64,000 nt of DNA from Rhizobacter koreensis (GTDB lineage: Bacteria; Pseudomonadota; Gammaproteobacteria; Burkholderiales; Burkholderiaceae_C): the NCBI RefSeq assembly GCF_013366375.1, contig NZ_JABWMJ010000005.1:1-64000 (forward strand), in the 5' to 3' direction. The notes under the pieces were generated by a model. It was not told where the DNA came from. It saw only the letters and a program-made list of their open reading frames with translations, and ran no database searches. This document shows positions 17,964-26,199 of this stretch, one piece after another; the first letter of the stretch is position 1, and every line of letters starts with the position of its first letter. The position numbers and the translations under genes were made by a program.

Positions 17964-20039
17964 GTGTCGCCTGCCTTGCTGCTGCTTTTCCGCCTCTCTC
18001 CCGGCCGTCTCCGCCGGCTCGCGCTCGGCTGGCACGCCGTCGCCCTGCTCGTGCTGCTGGTCGGCAGCGCCGCGAGCCACGCCGCCGACGACTTCCTGCC
18101 GCCGGATCGCGCATTCCGCTTCGAGGCGCACGCCACCGGCGAGCGCACGGTGGAGGTCGTGTTCGACGTGGCGCCTGGCTACTACATGTACCGCGAGCAG
18201 TTCAAGCTCGAGGCGCCCGATGCGGCGCTCGGTACGCCCGTCTACCCGGCAGGGGTCGTCAAGTTCGACGAGACCTTCCAGAAGAACGTCGAGACGCTGC
18301 GCGGCACCGTCCGCATCAGCGTGCCGGTGGACGCGGCGCCGGCCGAGTTCCGCCTCGTCGCGACGAGCCAGGGTTGCGCCGACAAGGGGCTGTGCTACCC
18401 GCCGATGCAGAGCGCGGCGCTGGTCAGCCTCTCGGGATTCGGCGGCAGCGGGTCCGCGCGCGTGGTGGCGATGCCCGATCCGTTCGCGGCACCTGTCGGG
18501 AGCGCCGGCGGCGGCCTCGCGGCGGCGCTGCGCGGCCATGGTGGCGCCGCACCGACGGCGAGCAGCGACGCCGGCGTCGCCCCGGCGGCGGCTGCGGGCG
18601 CCCGCGACGGCATCGCCTCGACGCTGGCCGGCGGCAATTTCTGGCTCGTCATCGCGGTGTTCTTCGGGGCCGGGTTGCTGTTGTCTCTGACACCGTGCGT
18701 GCTGCCGATGCTGCCGATCGTCTCGTCGATCATCGTCGGGCAGGGTTGCACCGTCTCGCGAAGGCGCTCGTTCGCTCTGGCCGCGGCGTATTCGCTCGGC
18801 ATGGCGCTTGTCTACACCGCACTCGGGGTCGCTGCCGGGCTGGTCGGCGAAGGGCTCGCGGCGGCACTGCAGAACGCGTGGACGCTCGGCGCGTTCGCGG
18901 TCGCGCTGGTCGCCCTCGCGCTCGCGATGTTCGGCCTCTTCGAGTTCCGCATGCCCGCGCTGATCACCCAGCGTGCCGCCGCCGCGTCGAACCGCCTGCC
19001 CGGGGGTCGCCTCGCGACCGTCGGTGCGATGGGCGGCGTGTCGGCGCTCATCGTCAGCCCCTGCATCGCCGCGCCGCTCGCCGGTGCGCTGCTCTACCTG
19101 AGCCAGACGCGCGACGTCTGGCTCGGCGGGTCGGCGCTGTTCTCGCTGGCTGCAGGCATGAGCGTGCCGCTGCTGCTGATCGGCGCGTCGGCCGGCATGC
19201 TGCTGCCGCGCGCCGGCGCATGGATGGCCGACGTCAAGCGCGGCTTCGGCTTCCTGCTGCTGGGCGTGGCGCTCTGGACCGTGCAGACGCTGCTGCCGGC
19301 CTCGATGGTGCTCGCGCTGTGGGGCACGCTCGCGCTCGCGGCGGCGGCGTTCCTGGCGACGCGTGGCGGGCGTGCGGCGGGGCACGCGGCCGTGAACGCG
19401 CCATACGCTGCAGTGCCGACGGGGGCCGTGGCTGCGGCCCACGGCGGCACGGCGACGGCCACCGAATGTGCCGGCCTGTCGACCCCCGCTCAGGGCGCCG
19501 AAGCGGTCGCGCCCGCGCCGCGGCGTCCGGTGTTCGGCCCCGGCCCGGGGGCGACCGTCCGTCTTGCCGCCTGCGCGTTGCTGGCCGTGGTCGGCGTGCT
19601 CGAGTGGGTCGGCGCGGCGTCGGGGGGCACCGACCCGTTGCGGCCGATCGCCGCACTCGCCGGCAGAGGCGAAGCCGCCGAGGCCGTGCGCTTCACGCCG
19701 GTTCGCAGCGTCGCCGAGCTCGACGAGGCGCTGCGCACCGCCGGGCGGCCGGTGATGCTCGACTTCTATGCGGACTGGTGCGTCTCGTGCAAGGAGATGG
19801 AGCGCTTCACGTTCACCGACGCGCAGGTGCGCCGCAGGCTCGGCGGGGCGCTGCTGCTCAAGGCCGACGTGACCGCCAACACGGTCGACGACAAGGCGCT
19901 GCTGCGCCGCTTCCAGCTGTTCGGCCCGCCGGGAACGATCTTCTTCGACACGCGCGGCAACGAGGTCGGCGGCACCCGCGTCATCGGCTACCAGAACGCG
20001 CGCCGCTTCCTCGATACGCTGCAAGCGGCAGGGCTCTGA
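17964..20039 (+). CDS. dsbD: Thiol:disulfide interchange protein DsbD
   Basis: 691 residues. DsbD moves electrons from cytoplasmic thioredoxin across the inner membrane to periplasmic DsbC, DsbG and cytochrome c maturation factors. All three parts are present: a signal peptide (cleavage near residue 40, SHA-AD), the periplasmic alpha domain with Cys138 and Cys144, the membrane domain with Cys245 (TPCVLP) and Cys367 (VSPCIA), and the C-terminal thioredoxin domain with Cys606 and Cys609 (WCVSC). The GTG at 17964 is chosen because it gives a normal signal peptide; longer starts run back into the permease gene. A low-complexity linker of about 110 residues precedes the last domain. Confidence 0.93.
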   Translation: MSPALLLLFRLSPGRLRRLALGWHAVALLVLLVGSAASHAADDFLPPDRAFRFEAHATGERTVEVVFDVAPGYYMYREQFKLEAPDAALGTPVYPAGVVKFDETFQKNVETLRGTVRISVPVDAAPAEFRLVATSQGCADKGLCYPPMQSAALVSLSGFGGSGSARVVAMPDPFAAPVGSAGGGLAAALRGHGGAAPTASSDAGVAPAAAAGARDGIASTLAGGNFWLVIAVFFGAGLLLSLTPCVLPMLPIVSSIIVGQGCTVSRRRSFALAAAYSLGMALVYTALGVAAGLVGEGLAAALQNAWTLGAFAVALVALALAMFGLFEFRMPALITQRAAAASNRLPGGRLATVGAMGGVSALIVSPCIAAPLAGALLYLSQTRDVWLGGSALFSLAAGMSVPLLLIGASAGMLLPRAGAWMADVKRGFGFLLLGVALWTVQTLLPASMVLALWGTLALAAAAFLATRGGRAAGHAAVNAPYAAVPTGAVAAAHGGTATATECAGLSTPAQGAEAVAPAPRRPVFGPGPGATVRLAACALLAVVGVLEWVGAASGGTDPLRPIAALAGRGEAAEAVRFTPVRSVAELDEALRTAGRPVMLDFYADWCVSCKEMERFTFTDAQVRRRLGGALLLKADVTANTVDDKALLRRFQLFGPPGTIFFDTRGNEVGGTRVIGYQNARRFLDTLQAAGL

Positions 20040-20072
20040 CGAGACGGCCCGCACGCATCCCGCCAGTTGCTG

Positions 20073-20081
20073 TGCTATAGT
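20073..20081 (+). promoter_or_regulatory. Extended -10 promoter of the initiator tRNA gene
   Basis: TGCTATAGT, an extended -10 element, lies 12 bases before the tRNA 5' end. No good -35 is seen, as expected for this promoter class. The predicted start near 20088 leaves a short 5' leader for RNase P to remove. Confidence 0.65.
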
Positions 20082-20093
20082 TGCAGGCTCAGT

Positions 20094-20170
<77 letters not shown>

Positions 20171-20184
20171 CCGAATACGGTTCG

Positions 20185-20210
20185 AACGCCGGCCCCAGGG
20201 TCGGCGTTTT
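20185..20210 (+). terminator. Intrinsic terminator of the tRNA gene
   Basis: The stem AACGCCGGCC / GGTCGGCGTT (one G-T pair) with loop CCAG runs into a TTTT tail at 20207-20210. This is a classic intrinsic terminator, 14 bases after the tRNA CCA end. The following 190 bases up to the cytochrome gene show nothing else clear. Confidence 0.85.
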
Positions 20211-20402
20211 GCTTTCCGCTTGCCGCAGCTCGAGCTGGCGCCTCGGCCCTGGGACCCAGCGGCTTGCCGTCCAGGGTTCCCGTCCGGAAGCGTCGGCGTC
20301 TCGTCGTCGGGCGCCCGCAGCTGTCGCGAGCTTGTAGCGCACGCTGTCGTCGCCGGCTTGCGCTTGCTTTCTGGCGGGCCCGAACTTTGCCGGCTGGCTC
20401 GC

Positions 20403-20966
20403 ATGCCTCCCGCCTCGTACGACCGCGTCGCCAGCAGCCTGCACTGGCTGATCGGCGTCGGGCTGCTGGCGCAGATCGCGTTCGGGTTCCTGCTCGACGA
20501 CATCGCGCCGCGCGGCACGCCGGCGCGCAGCGGCGTGATCAACCTGCACAAGTCAATGGGCATCGTGCTCGGCCTGCTGGTCGTGCTGCGCCTCGTGTGG
20601 CGCCTGCGTCACGCGCCGCCCGGCTGGCCGCGCACGATGCCCCCGTGGCAGCAGCGTGCCGCGAGGCTCGGCCACCGCGTGCTCTACGCCTGCATGCTGG
20701 TGATGCCGCTGTCGGGTTACCTGGCATCCAACGTCGGCAAGCGCGGCGTGGTGCTGTTCGGCTGGCCGCTTGCGCCCTGGGGGCCGGAGCTGCCGGCGCT
20801 CTACAGCGCGCTCCAGGCACTGCATGCCGCCACGGCGTGGTTGTTCTGTGCACTGGTTGCGGGCCACGTGGCCGCCGCGCTCAAGCACGCGCTGATCGAC
20901 CGCGACGGCATCTTCGGGCGCATCACGCCGTGGGCCGCGGGCGCCGCCGGGAGTTCTCATGATTGA
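20403..20966 (+). CDS. Cytochrome b561 family protein
   Basis: 187 residues with four membrane helices. Prokaryotic cytochrome b561 is a di-heme inner-membrane protein that passes electrons between quinones and a partner. Heme-ligand histidines are plausible in SLHWLIGVG, NLHKSMG, LYSALQALHAATAW and [14 protein letters not shown]. The ATG at 20403 begins MPPASYDRVASSLHW, the usual opening. Its last 8 bases overlap the following YVTN gene, so the two are probably translated together. The physiological partner is not shown by the sequence. Confidence 0.88.
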   Translation: MPPASYDRVASSLHWLIGVGLLAQIAFGFLLDDIAPRGTPARSGVINLHKSMGIVLGLLVVLRLVWRLRHAPPGWPRTMPPWQQRAARLGHRVLYACMLVMPLSGYLASNVGKRGVVLFGWPLAPWGPELPALYSALQALHAATAWLFCALVAGHVAAALKHALIDRDGIFGRITPWAAGAAGSSHD

Positions 20967-21906
20967 TGCGATGCGCACCCTGCTTGCGGCGGTGTGGCTG
21001 GGCGCGGTGGCCGGCGCCGTGGCGGCACCGTTCGCGTACGTCCCCAACGAGGGCTCGGGCACGCTCAGCGTCATCGACACCCGGACCGACCGGGTGATCG
21101 CGGAAATCGCGGCCGGGTCGAAGCCGCGCGGCGCGGCGGTCAGCCGGGACGGCACGCGGGCGTACGTGAGCGACCAGACCGGCAACCGGCTCGTCATCGT
21201 CGACCTCGCCAAGCGGCAGGCCGTCGGCCGCGTCGAACTCGGCGAGTCGCCCGAGGGCGTCGGCATGTCCGCGGACGGGCGCTGGGTCGCCGCGGCGATC
21301 GAGGAATCGAACGAGGTGGTCTTCGTCGACACCCGCACCGACGCGCGCGCGTTCACGGTCAAGGTGCGGGGCAAGAACCCCGAGCACGCTGCATTCAGCC
21401 CGGATGGCCGGCTCGTCTTCGTGAGCGCGGAGGACGGCGACGCCGTCGACATCATCGACACCGACAAGCGCGCCCAGGTCGCGCAGGTGCCGGTCGGCGC
21501 GCGCCCGCGCGGCATCGGCTTCGCGCCCGACGGCTCGCGTGCCTATGTCGCCGCCGAGAACGCCAGTGAGGTGTTCGTGATCGACACCGCGACGTTCCAG
21601 ATCGTCGGCCGCGTGAAGGCGGGCCTGCGCGCCAACGGCATCGCGGTGCACCCGGACGGCCGGCGCGTCTACGTCTCGAACGGCGGCGACGCGACGGTGT
21701 CGGTGATGGATGCCGCCAGGCTCACCGTCGAGGCGACCATCCCGGTCGGGCAGCGGCCCTGGAACATGGCCCTGACGCCGGACGGGCGCAAGCTCTACGT
21801 CGCCTGCGGGCGCTCGGGCAGCGTCTCGGTGATCGACACCGAGCGCGCGGTGAAGCTGACCGACATCGCGGTGGGCAAGCTGCCGTGGGGGGTGGTGATT
21901 CGCTGA
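20959..21906 (+). CDS. YVTN-family beta-propeller protein, exported
   Basis: 315 residues. A signal peptide (cleavage near GAVA-AP, residue 22) is followed by seven repeats of about 40 residues of the form YVxNxGSGTLSVIDTRTDRVI...GxxPRGxAVSPDG. This is the 40-residue YVTN beta-propeller family seen in surface and periplasmic proteins. Each blade pattern is complete. The first codons (ATGATTGA) overlap the cytochrome b561 stop; a second start at 20971 is possible. The function is unknown. Similar propellers occur beside c-type cytochromes and quinoprotein dehydrogenases, so a role in periplasmic redox is possible but unproven. Confidence 0.85.
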   Translation: MIDAMRTLLAAVWLGAVAGAVAAPFAYVPNEGSGTLSVIDTRTDRVIAEIAAGSKPRGAAVSRDGTRAYVSDQTGNRLVIVDLAKRQAVGRVELGESPEGVGMSADGRWVAAAIEESNEVVFVDTRTDARAFTVKVRGKNPEHAAFSPDGRLVFVSAEDGDAVDIIDTDKRAQVAQVPVGARPRGIGFAPDGSRAYVAAENASEVFVIDTATFQIVGRVKAGLRANGIAVHPDGRRVYVSNGGDATVSVMDAARLTVEATIPVGQRPWNMALTPDGRKLYVACGRSGSVSVIDTERAVKLTDIAVGKLPWGVVIR

Positions 21907-22051
21907 GAGGGCCGCGTGGCGCGCTCGGTGTCGCGACATCGGGTAGCCGTCCCGCGAAGCGGGGCGTCAGCGGCCGATCCATGCGACGGGCACGCGCGCC
22001 GGGCAGCGAACGAAGCCGTGGTTGCGCCCGAACCCGGCAGCGCCAAGGACA

Positions 22052-22071
22052 AACGCCCCCGAAGGGGCGTT
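22052..22071 (-). terminator. Terminator downstream of the PEP-CTERM gene
   Basis: A perfect 8-bp stem AACGCCCC / GGGGCGTT with a 4-base loop. Read on the minus strand the loop is TTCG and GTTTGTCCTT follows, which fits an intrinsic terminator for the PEP-CTERM gene ending at 22140. The converging YVTN gene ends at 21906, so the site may serve both strands. Confidence 0.7.
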
Positions 22072-22139
22072 CCGCGCTGCTGCGCGACGCGTGAGGCGAC
22101 GTCGCCGCAGCGGCCGCTTGCCAGCCCCGCCGGGCCGCC

Positions 22140-22724
22140 TCAGGAGCGCCGGCCGCGCCGGCCGAGGAGGCCGAGCGCGACCATGCCGCTCACCAGCAGC
22201 AGCGGTGTCGCCGGCTCCGGAACGAAGGCGAGGCCGCCGATCGTCGCCGTCGCACCGCCCTCCGTGCAGTCGGTGCAGTTGACGAAGAAGCCGAACGACG
22301 AGGTCACCGAGTACATCCGTTGGCCGCTCTGCGCCAGCGCACCGCCCGGATCGCTCAACGTGATCGGGATCGAGTCGAGCAGCACACCGAAGATGTCGCC
22401 GGCGGGGCCGGCGGGGTCGCTGGTGAGGTACGACCAGTTGAACGTGTAGGTGCCGGCGCGGTTGATCACGCTCTGTACCTGGCACGGTCCGAGCACCGCG
22501 TAGGTGCCGCCGGCGCAGCCGAGCGCGCTGCTGGTGTTGCCGCCGGTGAGCGTCAGCGTCGACGACGTGAACACGGCGCCGCCGGCGCTGGCGCCGGGCG
22601 TGCCCAGCGTACCGGTGATCGTCGTGGTCCAGTTCGCCGGCGCGGTCACGCCGGTGAAGTCGGCGTGCGCCGGCACGGCCGCGAACGTCGCGGCCGCCGC
22701 GGCCAGGAGGGCGAGTTTCTTCAT
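22140..22724 (-). CDS. PEP-CTERM sorting-domain protein
   Basis: 194 residues. A signal peptide (cleavage after AHA, near residue 21) leads a Gly/Ser/Thr-rich body of about 145 residues. The C-terminus has VPEPATPLL, a hydrophobic helix and the basic tail RRGRR, which is the PEP-CTERM signal recognised by exosortase (EpsH). Such proteins are exported and often associated with exopolysaccharide. Four cysteines in the body (two in CTDC) could form disulfides. No exosortase gene is in the window. It lies 19 bases downstream of the alpha/beta hydrolase gene on the same strand, so the two are likely co-transcribed. Confidence 0.9.
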   Translation of the reverse strand: MKKLALLAAAAATFAAVPAHADFTGVTAPANWTTTITGTLGTPGASAGGAVFTSSTLTLTGGNTSSALGCAGGTYAVLGPCQVQSVINRAGTYTFNWSYLTSDPAGPAGDIFGVLLDSIPITLSDPGGALAQSGQRMYSVTSSFGFFVNCTDCTEGGATATIGGLAFVPEPATPLLLVSGMVALGLLGRRGRRS

Positions 22725-22743
22725 CTTGTGTTCCTCGCGAGGG

Positions 22744-24870
22744 TTAGCGCAGCACGCTGCTGGCTTCGGCGGCCTGGATCAGCGCATCGCGGTCGGCGGC
22801 GAGCAGATAGCCCTGGGCGAACGCGTTGTTGGCCGCTGCGCGTACGGCGGCGACGTAGCCGTCGTGGCTGCCGTAGCGCTCGACCAGCGACAGGCGCGGG
22901 TCGCCGCTCGCCAGGCGCTCGGCCTGGGTGGTCGCGAACGGGATGTACCCGCCGACGTAGTTGCAGACCTGCCCGGCGTGGAAGCCGGTGGCCGTAATGT
23001 TCCACCCGAGGTAGGTGCCGAGCGGCGCATCGCGCAGCACGGTCGGAACGCCGCCGAGCTCGTTGCCGTCGGCGTCGACCTTGGGCACCTTCATCGGGAT
23101 GACGGCGCGGATCGGCGGCGGCAGGTTGGTCGCGACGCCGGTCGCGTCCGTCTTGTTGTATTGCGGGCCCCAGTCGTAGTCGAACACCGGGAACACGAAG
23201 TTCTCCGGGTTGAAGATCGACGCCGGGATGCCCGGAATGCCCATCGGGAACCCCATCGCCTGGGGCGTCGGGTCAACCAGGGTGCCGCCGATCAGCGTCG
23301 GGTAGCGGCTCGGCGGCGGGTTGATGCCCTTCATGAGCCAGTCGCGCATCGCCACGCGGATCACGTTGACCATCTGCGTCGACGGCATCGGATTGGCGCG
23401 GAAGGTGCCGGTGCCCCAGTTGTTGCCCGGGCAGTTGACCGGCGTCGCCGCCGGCTGGTGCACGAAGCCGCCGCCGCCGCCGCCGTGCGTGGTGCTGCCG
23501 ATGTAGTAGCGGCGCACGCTGCGGGTCAGCGGGATGTCGTAGTTGGCACTGGTGCCGACCCACTCGGTGGTCATCTTGAGCGCGAACACTTCCGAGCCGC
23601 CGAAGTGCTCGATCACCTTCGGGCAGGTGCCGGTCAGGTTGCAGCGCGAGAAGATGCTGCGCGCCGCGACGCCGCGCACGGCGTCGGGGTAGTCGGTCCA
23701 CCACTGCGGGCCTTCGCTGCCCATCTGGTACAGCTCGAGCACGCCATCGGGCTGGCCCCAGCGCACGTTGGCGGCGACGCGACGACCGGCGATCTGCGGC
23801 CAGGCACCCTGGTGAACCATCCGGTTCGCCTCGTCCTGGTTCATGCCCATGTAGATCCACTGGCGCGTGAAGTTGCCCGACTGCGAGCTGCCGCGCATCG
23901 ACGAGTGCGTGACGCGCCCGGCGATCGGATTCGGGTTGCCGAAGTCGTCGGCGCTCTGGTACTTGAAGAACGAGCCGACGTCGCGGAAGGCGGCCGCGCC
24001 GACGCCGAGCACGTAGGCCCCCTTGGCCACGTACACCAGCTCGTAGAGCAGGTTCGGGTTGAAGCCGCCGTTCACGCACACGTGCACCGGCAGGTTGCCG
24101 GGCAGGTTGGCCTCGTTGTTGTCGATCGGGGTGCGGCCGGCGAAGCCGGTGGTCGCGTCGCAGCGCGCGAACGCCCACTGATCGGACGGGATGACGCTGC
24201 CGACCGTGACCTGCCCGTTGACCGTCTCCTTGGTGTGCGTGGTCAGCACCGCCTGCGTGGTGTCGAGCGTCGCGGGCAGATACGGCACCGGGTTGCCCAT
24301 CACGTTGAGCGGCTGCGACGCGGGGCCGCTGCGGTTGACGACGCGCGCCAGCACCTTGCCGGTGACGAGCTGGCCGTTCTCGCGCGCCATCGGCACCACC
24401 ACCCAGTGGTTGGTGCCGGTCGCGTGATTGGTCGGCACCGCGGTACCGCCCGCGTTGTCGGCCTGCCAGCCGCTCGCGAGGCCGATGTCGCCGAGGTCGC
24501 GCTCGGTCTGGTTGATGATGATGTTGCCGCCGCGGTTCGGCACGTCGTGCCACATGAAGCCGCTCGCCTGTCCCAGGTTCACCGGCTTGGTGACCGTGAA
24601 GCTCGTTTCGTAGCGGACCTTGCCGTCGGTGTCGCGGCCGAGCTGGACGTCGGTGATGACCGCGTTCTTGGGGTCGTTCGGGTCGAGCTCGCCGAACGCG
24701 CGCCCGCGCAGGGTCTCGTGGGGTATCGCGCCGCCGGTGACCGGCGTCGTCGAGTCGATGACGATGCGCGTGACGCGGGCCTCGGCGGTCAGCGTGGTCG
24801 CCAGTCCGGCCGCGAGGGCCAGCGCGGCGACGGTGCGCTGGCCGCTCCATTTATGCCTGTGAAGCTTCAT
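22744..24870 (-). CDS. Secreted alpha/beta hydrolase-domain protein (Abhydrolase_10 type)
   Basis: 708 residues. A signal peptide (about 32 residues, LTAEA-RV) marks it as exported. The body resembles the large alpha/beta hydrolase-domain family in which the nucleophile elbow reads GxSQSG; here it is GSSQSG at residues 327-332, with Ser329 the likely nucleophile, followed by the family segment IYMGMNQDEANRMVHQG. Members are esterase-like proteins with mostly unknown substrates. A PEP-CTERM gene follows by 19 bases. Upstream, a TGTATACA palindrome identical to the malonate-operon operator core lies 208 bases before the start. The family call is from motif memory; the substrate is unknown. Confidence 0.78.
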   Translation of the reverse strand: MKLHRHKWSGQRTVAALALAAGLATTLTAEARVTRIVIDSTTPVTGGAIPHETLRGRAFGELDPNDPKNAVITDVQLGRDTDGKVRYETSFTVTKPVNLGQASGFMWHDVPNRGGNIIINQTERDLGDIGLASGWQADNAGGTAVPTNHATGTNHWVVVPMARENGQLVTGKVLARVVNRSGPASQPLNVMGNPVPYLPATLDTTQAVLTTHTKETVNGQVTVGSVIPSDQWAFARCDATTGFAGRTPIDNNEANLPGNLPVHVCVNGGFNPNLLYELVYVAKGAYVLGVGAAAFRDVGSFFKYQSADDFGNPNPIAGRVTHSSMRGSSQSGNFTRQWIYMGMNQDEANRMVHQGAWPQIAGRRVAANVRWGQPDGVLELYQMGSEGPQWWTDYPDAVRGVAARSIFSRCNLTGTCPKVIEHFGGSEVFALKMTTEWVGTSANYDIPLTRSVRRYYIGSTTHGGGGGGFVHQPAATPVNCPGNNWGTGTFRANPMPSTQMVNVIRVAMRDWLMKGINPPPSRYPTLIGGTLVDPTPQAMGFPMGIPGIPASIFNPENFVFPVFDYDWGPQYNKTDATGVATNLPPPIRAVIPMKVPKVDADGNELGGVPTVLRDAPLGTYLGWNITATGFHAGQVCNYVGGYIPFATTQAERLASGDPRLSLVERYGSHDGYVAAVRAAANNAFAQGYLLAADRDALIQAAEASSVLR

Positions 24871-25272
24871 GGGGATGTTGTCTCCGTTATTGGACGGTCG
24901 AGGCGCTCACGGGCCGCCGCCGCAGCTTGGCGCCACGGCCGTCGGTCGACGTCGGCCACTGCAGGTGCACGGGCGCCGGCGCCGAGTGCCTCATGGACAG
25001 CGGCGCCGGCATGCACGCACGCGGCGGGTGGTCGCGTGCGCGAAGATGTGGATTCTTGTTCGATTCAGTCTATGCCTTGTATACATCAGGCCGACTAGGG
25101 TAAACAGCAGGCCCGCTGCCTGCGGGTGTCGGCTGCTGCCGAACGCGGACGAGCCGGAGCCGCTGCGACTTGCACCGCACCGCAGGCGCGTGGCTCGAGG
25201 TGACAGGCGCCCGAGGTGACGCCGAGGCTATCTCGGCAGGTGCGGCGCAAGGCCGCCGCACGCGCCTTTCCC
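24871..25272. other. 402-base gap between the hydrolase and mdcH genes
   Basis: No gene is seen. The gap holds the upstream region of the hydrolase gene, the TGTATACA operator candidate at 25078-25085, and two hairpins behind mdcH: GCCGAG / CTCGGC (25221-25237) and GTGCGGCG / CGCCGCAC (25240-25261). Neither has a T-run on the minus strand, so mdcH termination is uncertain and read-through toward the hydrolase gene is possible. Confidence 0.6.
25078..25085. promoter_or_regulatory. TGTATACA operator candidate upstream of the hydrolase gene
   Basis: A perfect 8-bp palindrome TGTATACA set in TTGTATACAT. It shares its core with the site in the mdc promoter region (32787-32798) and with the reported MdcY-type operator ATTGTATACAAT of GntR repressors. 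It lies 188 bases past the mdcH stop and 208 bases before the hydrolase start. Binding by the regulator at 32959 is inference. Confidence 0.5.
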
Positions 25273-26199
25273 TCAGCCCGCCGCCGCGAGTGTCGACCGC
25301 ACCCAGCCCGCTGCGGCTTCGGCGCTCTGGAACTCGTCGACCGACCGTGCGGGAATCTGCGGGTGGCGCGCGTTCCAGATCCGGGCCAACGCGCTTCCGG
25401 GCCCCACCTCGAGCACGCAACGCACGCGCCGTTCGGCCATGCTCTCCATGCAGCGACCCCACTCGACGGCGGTGGCGATCTGCTCGGCGAGCGCGCGGCG
25501 GAGCGCGTCGACGCGGTGCAGCGCGCCGCCGCTCGCATTGCAGATCAGCGCAGCGCGCGGGCGATCGAACGGCACTGCCGCGAGCGCGTCCGACCACGGA
25601 CTGACCGCGCCGGCCAGCCACGGCGTGTGCGAGGCGACCCCGATCGGCAGGCGAACGGGCGATGCGCCGTGCGCGTCGGCGTCCGCCTCGGCGGCGTCCA
25701 GTGCGGCCACGCCACCGCCCAGCACCGCCCGGTCGATGTCGATGCGGATTGCGACGGCGAGCTGGTGGCGCGCGCAGAGCGCCTCGATCAGCCCGGCCGG
25801 CGCCGCTGCGATCGAGAGCAGCCCGGTCGCGTGCACGCCGAGGCAGGCGTCCATCAGCGCCGCGCGCGTGGCGGCGAGGTGCAGCGCAGCGGCGTCGTCG
25901 AACACGCCGGCGGCGGCGAACGCGGCGAGCTCGCCGACGCTGTAGCCGGCGATCGCCGCCGGCGCAGGCACCAGCGGGCGCAGCGCGCTCCACGCGGCGA
26001 GCGCGAGCCCGGTGACCAGCGGCTGCGCGACGATGTTGCGCGTCATCCAGCCGGCATCCGCGAGCCGGTCGACCCACCCGCTGCCGAGCGCGTGCTCGAG
26101 ACGAACGAGCGATTCGGCGGCACCCGGGCTGTGCCGGAGCCAGCGCAGCATGTCGGCGTGCTGCGATCCCTGGCCGGGGAACAGCAGCCCGAGGCTCAC
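25273..26199 (-). CDS. mdcH: Malonyl-CoA:ACP transacylase of malonate decarboxylase (MdcH)
   Basis: 308 residues, FabD-like. It charges the malonate decarboxylase acyl carrier protein, priming it through a malonyl and then acetyl form. The sequence has LFPGQGSQ near the start, the nucleophile elbow GYSVGE with Ser87, and VASHTPWL carrying the likely catalytic His. The start is GTG at 26199, overlapping the mdcB stop as GTGA, so it is translated by coupling. It is the last gene of the operon. Confidence 0.92.
   Translation of the reverse strand: MSLGLLFPGQGSQHADMLRWLRHSPGAAESLVRLEHALGSGWVDRLADAGWMTRNIVAQPLVTGLALAAWSALRPLVPAPAAIAGYSVGELAAFAAAGVFDDAAALHLAATRAALMDACLGVHATGLLSIAAAPAGLIEALCARHQLAVAIRIDIDRAVLGGGVAALDAAEADADAHGASPVRLPIGVASHTPWLAGAVSPWSDALAAVPFDRPRAALICNASGGALHRVDALRRALAEQIATAVEWGRCMESMAERRVRCVLEVGPGSALARIWNARHPQIPARSVDEFQSAEAAAGWVRSTLAAAG

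Noticed and set aside
17883-20054. Long minus-strand open frame opposite dsbD
   Set aside because: The plus strand encodes complete DsbD with all catalytic cysteines; the minus frame is Arg-rich and without motifs.
22504-25098. Long plus-strand open frame over the hydrolase gene
   Set aside because: Composition artefact. The minus strand has a signal peptide, hydrolase motifs and the PEP-CTERM end.
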